DNA of 64,000 bases from an uncultured Rhizobiaceae group bacterium (GTDB taxonomy: Bacteria; Pseudomonadota; Alphaproteobacteria; Rhizobiales; Rhizobiaceae), in the NCBI GenBank assembly GCA_938044775.1, contig CALIOE010000019.1:18317-82316 (forward strand), in the 5' to 3' direction. The position numbers were made by a program, and so were the translations under genes. Of this stretch, positions 10,288 through 19,280 are shown in pieces. Each line of letters opens with the position of its first letter. Within the stretch, counting starts at the first letter, position 1. The notes below the pieces were generated by a model that worked only from the letters and a program-made list of their open reading frames with translations, was not told where the DNA came from and ran no database searches.

Positions 10288-10315
10288 TATAGGGCGATAC
10301 GTGCTTTTCAACAGG
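10288..10315 (-). promoter_or_regulatory. Candidate acpP promoter
   Basis: On the minus strand TTGAAA is followed after 16 bases by TATAGG, about 80-110 bases upstream of the acpP ATG. The -10 element overlaps the 12-base palindrome CCCTATATAGGG (10283-10294). This fits a sigma-70-type promoter, but the -10 match is imperfect. Confidence 0.4.
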
Positions 10316-10365
10316 GGTGGAAGCAAAACAGCGAAATTTAGAAGTTTACGACACCTCTAAAGTCC

Positions 10366-11103
10366 CTAAATCATTGCCATACCGCCGTTTACATGAACCG
10401 TCTGGCCGGTGATGTAGGATGCTTCATTGCTGGCCAGATAGACCACCGCGCTCGCAACTTCATCACCGGTGCCAAGCCTTTTTGCCGGAACACTGCCCAA
10501 AATGGCCTCTTTTTGCTTGTCGTTGAGTGCATCTGTCATCGGGGTTTCAATGAACCCGGGTGCAACACAGTTGACTGTCACTCCGCGGCTCGCAATCTCC
10601 ATGGCAAGCGACTTTGACATACCGATCATCCCCGCTTTGGAGGCGCAATAATTGCCCTGCCCGGGATTGCCGGTCACACCAACAACAGAAGTGATGTTGA
10701 TGATCCGTCCACCTTTGCGACGCATCATCGGGTAGACCACATCCCGGGTCAGCTGAAACACGGATTTCAGGTTGATGTCGAGGACCGAATCCCAATCGTC
10801 ATCGCTCATGCGCACAAACAGACCGTCTTTGGTTATACCGGCATTGTTGACCAGGATATCGATGCCCCCGAGTTCCTTCTCGGCAGTTTCGGCCAATGCC
10901 TTAACAGCAGCACCATCGCCCAGATTGGCTGGAAACACATGCACCCGGTCACCCAGATCGGCCGCCAGAGCTTGTAGCTTTTCTTCGCGGGTCCCGTGCA
11001 AACCGACAATGGCGCCGGCGGCATGCAGCGCCCGAGCAATGGACTCGCCAATGCCTCCTGAAGCTCCGGTGACAAGGGCCTTCTTTCCAGAAAGGTCGAA
11101 CAT
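10366..11103 (-). CDS. fabG: 3-oxoacyl-ACP reductase FabG
   Basis: 245 residues, an SDR enzyme that reduces 3-oxoacyl-ACP with NADPH. It has the cofactor glycine motif VTGASGGIGESIA, the NNAG motif, and the catalytic Ser (INITSVVG) and Tyr-Lys (YCASKAG). ATG at 11103 has a strong ribosome site (CAGGAGA), and an upstream extension of 17 codons is not used by the family. It sits between fabD and acpP. Confidence 0.97.
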   Translation of the reverse strand: MFDLSGKKALVTGASGGIGESIARALHAAGAIVGLHGTREEKLQALAADLGDRVHVFPANLGDGAAVKALAETAEKELGGIDILVNNAGITKDGLFVRMSDDDWDSVLDINLKSVFQLTRDVVYPMMRRKGGRIINITSVVGVTGNPGQGNYCASKAGMIGMSKSLAMEIASRGVTVNCVAPGFIETPMTDALNDKQKEAILGSVPAKRLGTGDEVASAVVYLASNEASYITGQTVHVNGGMAMI

Positions 11104-11162
11104 GAAATTCTCCTGATTTGAGAAAATGTTGTGCCATTTGAATGGCAACTGCATTCAGCTGA

Positions 11163-12101
11163 TTAGGCAAGGGATTCGAGTGCTGAACCGACATCGTCGG
11201 GGCTGCCAATGGCCCTACCATCCATTTCGCGGTCTATGCGTCTCGCCAGACCGGTCAAAACCTTGCCGGAGCCGATTTCCCAAATCTGTCTGACACCCTG
11301 TTCCGACATATAGGCCACGCTTTCTGCCCAGCGAACCCGCCCCGTGACCTGCTCGATCAGGCGCTTTCTAATGTCTCCCGGATGCGAAATAGGCTCCGCC
11401 AGCACGTTAGATATGAGTGGCACAATGGTCGGCTCGATCGTGACAGAATCGAGAGCCTCAGCCATCCGATCCGCAGCAGGCTGCATCAATGTCGAGTGGA
11501 ACGGCGCGGACACGGGTAGCTGCAATGCCCGTTTGGCGCCCGCCTCCTTTGCCTTCCCGGAAGCCCGCTCAACGGCCTCTGCATGGCCGGAGATGACGAG
11601 TTGGCCACCACCATTGTCATTGGCTATCTGACAGGCATTGTCGCCCTCGGTTGCTTCAAGGCAGATCGCTTCTACCGCCGGCTGTTCCAACCCAATAATC
11701 GCGGCCATGGCTCCCTTGCCGGCCGGGACTGCAGCCTGCATCGCATCACCGCGAATACGCAAAAGACGCGCCGTATCAGCAATTGTAAGGGCATGGGCAG
11801 CTGCCAGGGCGGAATATTCCCCCAGGCTGTGTCCTGCAACGTAGTTTGCGCTCGTAACCTGGAAGCCCCCCGCTTCCATCGCACGCAACGCTGCCAGACT
11901 AACCGCCATCAGCGCGGGCTGGGCGTTGGCAGTCATGGTCAAAGTGTCAATATCGCCATCCCAGATGACGCTTGAAAGCTTTTCGCCGAGTGCGTCATCG
12001 ACTTCGTCGAAAACCGCCCGTGCCTCGGGAAACGCATCCGCCAACTCCTTGCCCATGCCGATGGCTTGTGAACCCTGCCCGGGAAATGTGAGTGCCAGCA
12101 T
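11163..12101 (-). CDS. fabD: Malonyl-CoA:ACP transacylase FabD
   Basis: 312 residues. It loads malonate from CoA onto ACP. The N-terminus LTFPGQGSQ, the nucleophile elbow GHSLGEYSALAAA and the catalytic histidine region PVSAPFHSTLMQPA are present. ATG at 12101 follows the ribosome site GGAGAAG by five bases. It is the first gene of the fabD-fabG-acpP-fabF-mltG-yicC-gmk run. The gene upstream (12156-13814) is on the same strand 54 bases away, so read-through from it is possible. Confidence 0.97.
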   Translation of the reverse strand: MLALTFPGQGSQAIGMGKELADAFPEARAVFDEVDDALGEKLSSVIWDGDIDTLTMTANAQPALMAVSLAALRAMEAGGFQVTSANYVAGHSLGEYSALAAAHALTIADTARLLRIRGDAMQAAVPAGKGAMAAIIGLEQPAVEAICLEATEGDNACQIANDNGGGQLVISGHAEAVERASGKAKEAGAKRALQLPVSAPFHSTLMQPAADRMAEALDSVTIEPTIVPLISNVLAEPISHPGDIRKRLIEQVTGRVRWAESVAYMSEQGVRQIWEIGSGKVLTGLARRIDREMDGRAIGSPDDVGSALESLA

Positions 12102-12155
12102 GATTCTTCTCCGCAATGACTGTCCCCGACTAGTTGCGAATTATGAGGCACGAGG

Positions 12156-13814
12156 TCAAGACACGCGCTCCCTGAGCGCACTTATTGTCGTGCGTGGGGA
12201 CAGACCCTCAGGATCAATGACGAGCTCGATCAGACCACCATTTGGCGAGGCGCAGACGCGCCCAAATGCTGCTTCGAACTCTTCTGTACGCTCGACCGTT
12301 TCTCCCGCCATGCCATAGGCTTTTGCGATCATTGCAAAATCCGGGTTGACCAGGTCTGTGCCGCTCACCCGGCCCGGATATTCCCGCTCCTGATGCAGAC
12401 GTATGGTGCCGTAGGTGCCGTTGTTAAGCACAAGAATAACCGGGGCAGCGCCATATTGCAGAGCGGTCCCCAGTTCCATGCCGTTCATCTGAAAATCTCC
12501 ATCACCAGCAAAACACAGCACAAAGCGGCTGGGATCGATCAGTTTGGCGGCCACCGCAGCTGGAACCCCAGCTCCCATCGAACCTGCCTGCGGACCAACC
12601 AGCCTCTTGCCGGCGCCGTAGAGCAGATAGCGCCCGCACCAAATGGCAAAATTTCCAGCGCCGTTGGTGATGATTGTGTCGTCGGGAAGGTTTTCACGCA
12701 GCCAGACCATGATCTCGCCCATGTCGACCCCGCCAGGCTGAGGCTTGACCTCAAGTCCCAAGACCCAGGCCTGACGAGCCTGGGCAGTTCGTTTCGACCA
12801 TGATGGCGCACTGACAGGCACCCGTTCTGCCAGAACTGACGCAGCCTTGTTCGGGCCGGAGAGAACAGCAAGATCGGGTGTGAAAATTTTTCCAAGCTCC
12901 GCCTCACTGGCGTGGACGTGAACGAGTTTCTTATCGAAGGTGGCCGGGTCGAATAGTTTGTAGCCGTCCGTAAGCGTTTCTCCAAACCTAACGTTGAGCG
13001 CGATCAAAAGGTCGCTTTCATCGAGGAATGAACGAATTTCCGGTGCCAGACCAAACCCGGCATCGCCAATGTAGCTGGGGGAATTGTTGTCGATGATTTC
13101 CTGGCTGCGGAAGGTCACTATAACCGGCAAACGGTTCGCTTCGGCAAACGTTTTCAGTGCCGCTTCTCCTTCGCGGTTCCATCCGCCTCCGCCCGCAACC
13201 ACAACGGGCCTTTCGGCAGCCGCCAGCAAATCCATAACATGGTCGATGCTGCTGGATGACGGTTCAGCCTGTACCGGCACCACACGCCCCCGCGGCACGG
13301 CATCTGTCATTTCAACCAGCATGTCTTCCGGCAGTGCCACCACCACCGGGCCGGGCCGACCGGATTGGGCAACCGCAAATGCTCGACTGACAAGTTCTGG
13401 AACCCGGTCAGCATCGTCAATTTCGACAACCCATTTGGCCATTGATCCGAAGACAGCCTTGTAGTCCAGCTCCTGAAACGCCTCACGCCCGCGCATTGAA
13501 GTCTCGATCTGACCGACAAACACCACCATGGGCGTGGAATCCTGCATCGCCGTGTGAATGCCAATCGAAGCGTTTGTCGCTCCGGGCCCGCGGGTCACGA
13601 ACAGCACACCGGGCTTGCCCGTCAGTTTGCCATAGGCTTCGGCCATGAAGGCTCCTCCACCTTCGTTGCGACAATTGATGAAACGAAAGGAGTTCGAGAC
13701 GTCATGCAGCGCATCCAGCACCGCAAGGTAGCTCTCTCCGGGCACACCGAAGCCCATATCGACCTCCTGTGCCAAAAGGCATTCGACCAAAAGCTGTGCG
13801 CCCGTCCGTGTCAT
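12156..13814 (-). CDS. ThDP-dependent enzyme of the acetolactate synthase large-subunit family (substrate unknown)
   Basis: 552 residues with the three-domain pyruvate oxidase/decarboxylase fold. The cofactor-activating Glu is in INCRNEGGGAFMAEAYGK, the TRGPGATNASIG block matches the IlvB family, and the ThDP/Mg2+ motif is GDGDFQMNGMEL ending with LVLNN. No IlvN-type regulatory subunit gene is next to it, so it is unlikely to be the main biosynthetic IlvB; a catabolic carboligase or decarboxylase is as likely. Its ribosome site (GGAG, 7 bases from ATG) directly follows the T-run of the livK terminator, which isolates it from the transporter operon. The product cannot be named from sequence alone. 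Confidence 0.8.
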   Translation of the reverse strand: MTRTGAQLLVECLLAQEVDMGFGVPGESYLAVLDALHDVSNSFRFINCRNEGGGAFMAEAYGKLTGKPGVLFVTRGPGATNASIGIHTAMQDSTPMVVFVGQIETSMRGREAFQELDYKAVFGSMAKWVVEIDDADRVPELVSRAFAVAQSGRPGPVVVALPEDMLVEMTDAVPRGRVVPVQAEPSSSSIDHVMDLLAAAERPVVVAGGGGWNREGEAALKTFAEANRLPVIVTFRSQEIIDNNSPSYIGDAGFGLAPEIRSFLDESDLLIALNVRFGETLTDGYKLFDPATFDKKLVHVHASEAELGKIFTPDLAVLSGPNKAASVLAERVPVSAPSWSKRTAQARQAWVLGLEVKPQPGGVDMGEIMVWLRENLPDDTIITNGAGNFAIWCGRYLLYGAGKRLVGPQAGSMGAGVPAAVAAKLIDPSRFVLCFAGDGDFQMNGMELGTALQYGAAPVILVLNNGTYGTIRLHQEREYPGRVSGTDLVNPDFAMIAKAYGMAGETVERTEEFEAAFGRVCASPNGGLIELVIDPEGLSPRTTISALRERVS

Positions 13815-13825
13815 TCATTTACTCC

Positions 13826-13862
13826 AAAAAAAAATGCCCGACGGCCATACAGCCACCGGGCA
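13826..13862 (-). terminator. Intrinsic terminator of the liv operon
   Basis: Minus-strand hairpin TGCCCGGTGGC / GCCGTCGGGCA (11 pairs including two G-U wobbles, loop TGTAT) followed by nine T residues. It lies 28 bases after the substrate-binding-protein stop and directly ahead of the next gene's ribosome site. Confidence 0.9.
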
Positions 13863-13890
13863 CAGTCTTGTTCAACCTGTAAAGTCGCTA

Positions 13891-15084
13891 TTAACGGACT
13901 TTGATGGTTTCGAACTTGCCGGCTTTGACTTCCAGTTCCTTGTAGGATCCGGCTGCTTCACCGACTTCGCTAAAGGTCACGTTGGAAGCACCTTCATAGT
14001 CGACGGCGCCACCTGATTTCAGGATATCGAGAGCCTTGCCCAGTTCTCCTGGCAGGATTTTCTCGCCGGGTGCGTTGGCCACTTCCATGATCTTGGACTG
14101 GATCGCAGCGCGGTCAGTGGAGCCAGCGGCCTGCATGGCAAGGATCATCAGCGCCGCTGCATCATAGGATTCCGGCATGAACGGACCATCGTTCTTTTTC
14201 AGGCCGCCAGCGGTGGCGACTTCTTTGAACTTCGCAGCACCTTCGGACTCAGAACCTGGAAGCGTTCCGATGGTACCGTTGAGATCATCTCCGATTGCGG
14301 CGATCAGCGAGTCGCCGATCATGCCGTCAGCCAGAATGAAATTCTCGAATGCACCGGTATCAAGGGATGTTTGAATGATGCCCTTGCCGCCCTGATCAAC
14401 GTAACCGAACACGGCGAGGTGATCTGCACCGGCGGCAGCCAGCGCACCAACTTCTGCCGAGTAATCGGCTTTGCCATCTTCGTGGGCTGCGCTGATTGTG
14501 ATCTCGCCACCATTTGACTTAAAGGCAGCGGCAAATGAGTCAGCAAGACCTTTGCCGTAGTCATTGTTTGTATAGGTGACTGCGACTTTGGATATGCCTT
14601 TGTCCTTCAAAATATCGGCCAGGACCTGACCCTGACGCGCATCAGACGGCGAGGTACGGAAGAAGAAGCCTTTGTCTTCGATTGTTGTCAGCGCTGGCGA
14701 CGTGGCAGAGGGAGACACCATGGTCACACCGTTCGGCACGCCGACATTGTTGGCAATAGCCGTGGTTACACCTGAACAATCTGCACCCATGATGCCGACC
14801 ACGTTGTCTGACGTGATCAGGCGTTCGGCAGCAGCAGTTGCAGCAGCTGAATCCGTGCAGGTTGAATCACCGCGGACCGGAACGACTACCTTACCGTCCA
14901 GAAGTTTCTTTGAGTCTGACGCTTCTTTCATGGCAAGTTCCGCCGCGGCAGCCATGTCCGGTGTCAGCGATTCGATCGGGCCGGTGAAGCCGAGAATAAT
15001 TCCCATTTTGACTTCGTGGCCATCGGCAAATGCTGCGCCGGTAAGGCCAGCCAGCATTGTGGAGGCGAGTAGTAGTTTTTTCAT
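13891..15084 (-). CDS. livK: Liv-type ABC transporter periplasmic substrate-binding protein
   Basis: 397 residues. A Sec signal peptide (MKKLLLASTMLAGLTGAAFA) precedes a type I periplasmic-binding fold: VKMGIILGFTGPIE, then the ligand-contact regions GADCSGVTTAIANN and MVSPSATSPALT. It delivers substrate, by family a branched-chain or other amino acid, to the LivHM permease. It is the last gene of livG-F-H-M-K and is separated from livM by 139 bases; with the strong terminator just after it, this fits extra expression of the binding protein. Substrate specificity cannot be read from the sequence. Confidence 0.88.
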   Translation of the reverse strand: MKKLLLASTMLAGLTGAAFADGHEVKMGIILGFTGPIESLTPDMAAAAELAMKEASDSKKLLDGKVVVPVRGDSTCTDSAAATAAAERLITSDNVVGIMGADCSGVTTAIANNVGVPNGVTMVSPSATSPALTTIEDKGFFFRTSPSDARQGQVLADILKDKGISKVAVTYTNNDYGKGLADSFAAAFKSNGGEITISAAHEDGKADYSAEVGALAAAGADHLAVFGYVDQGGKGIIQTSLDTGAFENFILADGMIGDSLIAAIGDDLNGTIGTLPGSESEGAAKFKEVATAGGLKKNDGPFMPESYDAAALMILAMQAAGSTDRAAIQSKIMEVANAPGEKILPGELGKALDILKSGGAVDYEGASNVTFSEVGEAAGSYKELEVKAGKFETIKVR

Positions 15085-15223
15085 GTTAATCTCCCAGTGA
15101 GTTTTGCTTTAAGCAGCTTCTTCAGCTGTCTTTCGTTGAACCGCAGAACGCTGCCCCTGCCCTGCGTTGGGCGACAATGTCCCTCGTTTTTATGGCCTTT
15201 GCAACCTTGGTTTTGTATCGTTC

Positions 15224-16591
15224 CTAACGCGCGGCTGTTCGTTCCGGCAAGATGCCGCCGGGACTGAAACGCATCACAGTCAACATGACAACACCCATGA
15301 TGAAGAGCCGCATGTGCTGTGCTGAATCCAGCAGGTGACGGCGCAACCCGCTGTCGGGCTCCAACGTCGAAGTGATTGTCTGCATCAGCCAGTTTCCAAC
15401 CGGTTCCGCTTCGATCCAGATGAACCAGATGATGAACGCGCCGAGCACCGAACCCAGATTGTTTCCGGAACCTCCGACTATTACCATGACCCAGATCAAA
15501 AACGTGTAGCGCAGAGGTTGGTATGTGCTGGGTGTGAACTGACCGTCGAGCGTGGTGAGCATGGCACCGGCGATGCCGACCACGGCGGATCCCAGAATGA
15601 AAATCTGGAGATGCCGGCGGGTGACGTCCTTGCCCATGGCCGCAGCCGAAACCTCATTGTCGCGGATTGCCCGCACCATGCGTCCCCACGGTGACGCCAG
15701 CGCCAAAACGCATAGCAAGAGCACCGTCAAAAGAACCGCCAAAAAGAGGCCGGAATAACAAAGCTTTACGAAGACGCTGGAATATTCCACGACCAGCCCC
15801 CTCAATGCCAATTCGCGACCGGCTTCTGAAAGGCCATCCAATCGGTTTGAAAACAGGTTTTCGATCTGGCTGATGAACCAGGCACTTTCCTGCAGTGCCA
15901 GTTCGTAAGGTACAGGACGGTCCAACCCGGACACGTTTTTTACGCCCCGTGTCAGCCAGTCCTCGTTCTTCATTACGGCGATCAGAATTTCCGATATGCC
16001 GAGCGTGGCGATGGCCAGATAGTCGGAACGCAGGCCGAGAGCGATCTTTCCAATCAGCCAGGCAATACCCGCTGCGAACAGGCCGCCAATTGCCCATGAG
16101 AAGATAATCGGCACGCCAAGGCCGCCAAGGAAACCCGACTTTGCCGGATTGTCGGCCTCGATCGCCAGTACGGCTGGATCAAAATAAGTGCGGATCGCGA
16201 AATAGCCGACGCCGATAATCAGCACCATAATCAGCGATTTCATGGGGCTGGGGCGAATTTTTCTGTAGGCCGCCACTGCAAGACCAATGACAATCAGCGT
16301 GACCAAAGCGGCAATGAACAGGTTGCTTCCACCCGCCTGCCAGGCCGAAGCAACCGGTGCACGTGATGTCAGCATGGCTGCAACGCCGCCAAGCGCCGCA
16401 AAACCCATGATCCCAACATTGAACAGACCGGCATAACCCCACTGGATGTTGACGCCGAGCGCCATGACGCCCGAGATCAGACAAAGATTGAAGATCGCAA
16501 GCATGACGTTCCACGACTGGTAAAAGCCAACCAGGAAGAGCAGGACGAAAAACACCCCAAAACCAAGAACGGCGCGCAGGGAATTGCTCAT
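15224..16591 (-). CDS. livM: Liv-type ABC transporter permease LivM
   Basis: 455 residues with about ten hydrophobic segments. The family signature is in LGVNIQWGYAGLFNVGIMGF and in the loop GRMVRAIRDNEVSAAAMGKDV, which contacts the ATPases. It is longer than many LivM proteins because of additional hydrophobic sequence near residues 85-165. Its ATG overlaps the livH stop by four bases (ATGA), indicating translational coupling. Confidence 0.92.
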   Translation of the reverse strand: MSNSLRAVLGFGVFFVLLFLVGFYQSWNVMLAIFNLCLISGVMALGVNIQWGYAGLFNVGIMGFAALGGVAAMLTSRAPVASAWQAGGSNLFIAALVTLIVIGLAVAAYRKIRPSPMKSLIMVLIIGVGYFAIRTYFDPAVLAIEADNPAKSGFLGGLGVPIIFSWAIGGLFAAGIAWLIGKIALGLRSDYLAIATLGISEILIAVMKNEDWLTRGVKNVSGLDRPVPYELALQESAWFISQIENLFSNRLDGLSEAGRELALRGLVVEYSSVFVKLCYSGLFLAVLLTVLLLCVLALASPWGRMVRAIRDNEVSAAAMGKDVTRRHLQIFILGSAVVGIAGAMLTTLDGQFTPSTYQPLRYTFLIWVMVIVGGSGNNLGSVLGAFIIWFIWIEAEPVGNWLMQTITSTLEPDSGLRRHLLDSAQHMRLFIMGVVMLTVMRFSPGGILPERTAAR

Positions 16592-17601
16592 ATCACCTTA
16601 CCCTTCATTAGGCCCGTGGGTCGTATAAGCAGAACAACGACCAGAATGATAAACGACACTGCGAATTTGTAATCCGTCGACAACAACTGAACCAGACCAT
16701 CCGGCGCATATTCGGTTGGCACCAGATAGGTCAGAAACTTCTTGTAGGCATAAGTGACGGTGACCTCCGAAAATGCGATGACAAAGCCGCCCAGGATGGC
16801 GCCAACGGGGTTCCCAACGCCGCCAACGATTGCTGCGGCAAACATTGGTAGCAACAGCTGGAAATAGGTGAATGGTTTGAAGCTCTTGTCGATACCGTAA
16901 AGTGTTCCGGCAATTGTTGCGAGACCGGCTGCGATAATCCAGGTGACGGCGACAACCCTGGCGGGTGAAATGCCCGACAAAAGGGCAAGGTCTTCGTTGT
17001 CCGAAAAGGCGCGCATGGATTTGCCGGTGCGTGTTCGGTTGAGGAACCAGAACAGTGCCACAACCAGCAGTACGGCGACGCCCACCGTCAACGCCTGCGA
17101 CATCTTAATGGCGAGTCCTTCGTTCAGTCCCGTGGCTTTCTTGAAGTCCCGGGCGGTAATGAGAAAGCGCAGGCCATCGGCGAAACTCTGATCATTTGGG
17201 CCGATAATGAAGCGCACAACGCCGTTCATGACGAACATCACGCCCACAGAGGCCATCACCATGCGGATAGGCACGGCCTTGATCTCGCGATAGTGCTTGT
17301 AAACCAGCCTGTCTGTTGCCAGGGCGACAGCAGCGGTCAGCGCTACACCGATCGGAATCGCCAACAGTGCGGTCGGCAGCGGCGCGATGGTGATGCCATT
17401 TTGCTGAAAGAACCAGGTGAAAAGGATGACCACCATCGTGCCAAACGCCATCGTGTCGCCATGGGCGAAGTTGGCAAATCGCAGGACACCATACAGCAAG
17501 GTGATTCCGAGCGCTCCCAGTGCCAGCTGAGCGCCGTAGGCCAGGCCCGGCACCAGAACAAAATTGGCAAAAAGGACGAATGCATTGATTGTATCGATCA
17601 T
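16588..17601 (-). CDS. livH: Liv-type ABC transporter permease LivH
   Basis: 337 residues, about eight membrane segments. The family patterns are ALGALGITLLYGVLRFANFAHGD near the N-terminus and the ATPase-coupling loop GKSMRAFSDNEDLALLSGI, with GGVGNPVGAILGGFVIAFSE after it. It lies two bases downstream of livF and overlaps livM. It forms the membrane channel together with LivM. Confidence 0.92.
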   Translation of the reverse strand: MIDTINAFVLFANFVLVPGLAYGAQLALGALGITLLYGVLRFANFAHGDTMAFGTMVVILFTWFFQQNGITIAPLPTALLAIPIGVALTAAVALATDRLVYKHYREIKAVPIRMVMASVGVMFVMNGVVRFIIGPNDQSFADGLRFLITARDFKKATGLNEGLAIKMSQALTVGVAVLLVVALFWFLNRTRTGKSMRAFSDNEDLALLSGISPARVVAVTWIIAAGLATIAGTLYGIDKSFKPFTYFQLLLPMFAAAIVGGVGNPVGAILGGFVIAFSEVTVTYAYKKFLTYLVPTEYAPDGLVQLLSTDYKFAVSFIILVVVLLIRPTGLMKGKVI

Positions 17602-17603
17602 GT

Positions 17604-18305
17604 TCAGCCCCCCAGAAAGCTCTGCCGCACTTCCGGATTGGCGAGCAGCGCTTCGCCAGTATCCGTGAACCGATTGCGGCCCTGAACCAGCACATAGCCA
17701 CGGTCGGCGATGTTCAGAGCCTGGCGGGCGTTTTGCTCAACCATCAAAATGGCAACGCCGGTTTCGCGGATTTCCAGGATGCGGTCGAACAGTTCGTCCA
17801 TAACAATTGGCGATACGCCGGCTGTCGGTTCGTCAAGCATCAACACGCTGGGTTTTGTCATCAGCGCGCGACCAACGGCGACCTGCTGGCGCTGACCACC
17901 GGACAGTTCGCCGGCCAGTTGCGCCCGTTTCTCCTTCAAAATGGGAAACAGTGTGAAAATCTCTTCCATGGTACCGGAAAAATCATCCCGCCGCAGGAAC
18001 GCGCCCATTTCGAGATTCTCCTCGACGCTCATGCCGGTGAACACATTGCTGGTCTGCGGCACGAAAGCGACACCTTCTGCGATCCGGTCCTGTGGGGTCA
18101 GACTAGTGATATCACGCCCATCAAGCGTCACCTGGCCCTCGCGGATGAGCAACATGCCCAGCATGGCCTTCATGGCGGTCGATTTTCCGGCGCCGTTCGG
18201 GCCGACAATCACCGCGATTTCGCCCTTTTCGACACCGAGGGAACAGCCGTGCAGTATGTCGGCACCGCCATAACCACCCGTCAGATTATCACCACTGAGA
18301 AACAT
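17604..18305 (-). CDS. livF: Liv-type ABC transporter ATPase LivF
   Basis: 233 residues. Walker A GPNGAGKST, signature LSGGQRQQVAVGRAL, Walker B VLMLDEPTAGVSP and the switch histidine region VEQNARQAL are all present. VEQNA and the short length mark it as LivF rather than LivG. Its ATG overlaps the livG stop by one base (TGATG). It powers import through LivHM. Confidence 0.93.
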   Translation of the reverse strand: MFLSGDNLTGGYGGADILHGCSLGVEKGEIAVIVGPNGAGKSTAMKAMLGMLLIREGQVTLDGRDITSLTPQDRIAEGVAFVPQTSNVFTGMSVEENLEMGAFLRRDDFSGTMEEIFTLFPILKEKRAQLAGELSGGQRQQVAVGRALMTKPSVLMLDEPTAGVSPIVMDELFDRILEIRETGVAILMVEQNARQALNIADRGYVLVQGRNRFTDTGEALLANPEVRQSFLGG

Positions 18306-19093
18306 CAGGCCGATTCCTGGGCTGGCGTCTTGTTCTTGAGACCACGGCCCAGATAGGCCTCGATCACGGCCTCATTGTTGCGCACCTCACTGGCCGAGCC
18401 GAGTGCGAGGACGGTGCCCTCCGCCATCACGATCACCGGGTCACACAAGCGGGAGATGAAATCCATGTCATGTTCGATCATGCAAAAGGTGTAACCGCGC
18501 TCCTTATTCAAGCGAATGATCGCATCGCCAATCTCGGCCAAAAGCGTCCGGTTAACCCCGGCCCCGACTTCATCAAGCAGCACGACTTTGGCATCGACCA
18601 TCATGGTGCGACCAAGCTCCAGCAGCTTCTTTTGGCCACCGGACAGGTTACCGGCCCTTTCGTGCATCAAATGTTCAAGGTTGAGAAAGCTGATCACCTC
18701 TTCTGCCTTGGCTCTGATCGCTTCTTCCTCGCGCTTTACCGCGCCACGGCTGAGCCAGGTGTTGAGCAGACGCTCACCTTTTTGATCGGGCGGCACCATC
18801 ATCAGGTTTTCGATCACGGTGAGAGACGAGAACTCGTGAGCGATCTGAAAGGTTCGCAGCAACCCCTTTCCAAACAACTTGTGCGGCGGCAGACCCGTGA
18901 CATCTTCACCGTCCAGAAAAACCTTGCCAGATGTGGGCGGGAACAAGCCTGCAATAATGTTGAACAGTGTTGTTTTGCCCGCGCCATTGGGGCCAATGAG
19001 GCCAGTTATGGACCCTTCGGTCACGTCCACCCAGGCATTGTTGACGGCACGAACACCGCCGAACTGCTTGTTCAGTGCCTCAACCTTAATCAT
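18305..19093 (-). CDS. livG: Liv-type ABC transporter ATPase LivG
   Basis: 262 residues. Walker A GPNGAGKTTLFN, signature LSGGQKKLLELGRTM, Walker B VVLLDEVGAGVN and the switch region IEHDMDFIS are typical LivG features. It is the first gene of the liv operon, which is divergent from adenine deaminase. The shared upstream region (19094-19280) must hold both promoters, but I see no convincing operator there. Confidence 0.92.
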   Translation of the reverse strand: MIKVEALNKQFGGVRAVNNAWVDVTEGSITGLIGPNGAGKTTLFNIIAGLFPPTSGKVFLDGEDVTGLPPHKLFGKGLLRTFQIAHEFSSLTVIENLMMVPPDQKGERLLNTWLSRGAVKREEEAIRAKAEEVISFLNLEHLMHERAGNLSGGQKKLLELGRTMMVDAKVVLLDEVGAGVNRTLLAEIGDAIIRLNKERGYTFCMIEHDMDFISRLCDPVIVMAEGTVLALGSASEVRNNEAVIEAYLGRGLKNKTPAQESA

Positions 19094-19280
19094 TCAGACG
19101 CCACCAATACCCAAGTCACACGCCACCCCGTTCTAAAGTGGCCTAAAGCAAGCCGTATTGGACTTCAACAGACAGTCCAGACAATTATCGACAGCAAACG
19201 CGCGCTCTAAGATGGTTGGTGCTTGTGGCTCAGGGCCCGATGCGCCAACGTTTACACACCAACCCAGCCGGAGTCCGACC

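Noticed and set aside
10283..10294. CCCTATATAGGG as an operator for a fatty-acid regulator
   Set aside because: The palindrome coincides with a plausible -10 element and no matching regulator motif is known to me; kept only as part of the promoter.
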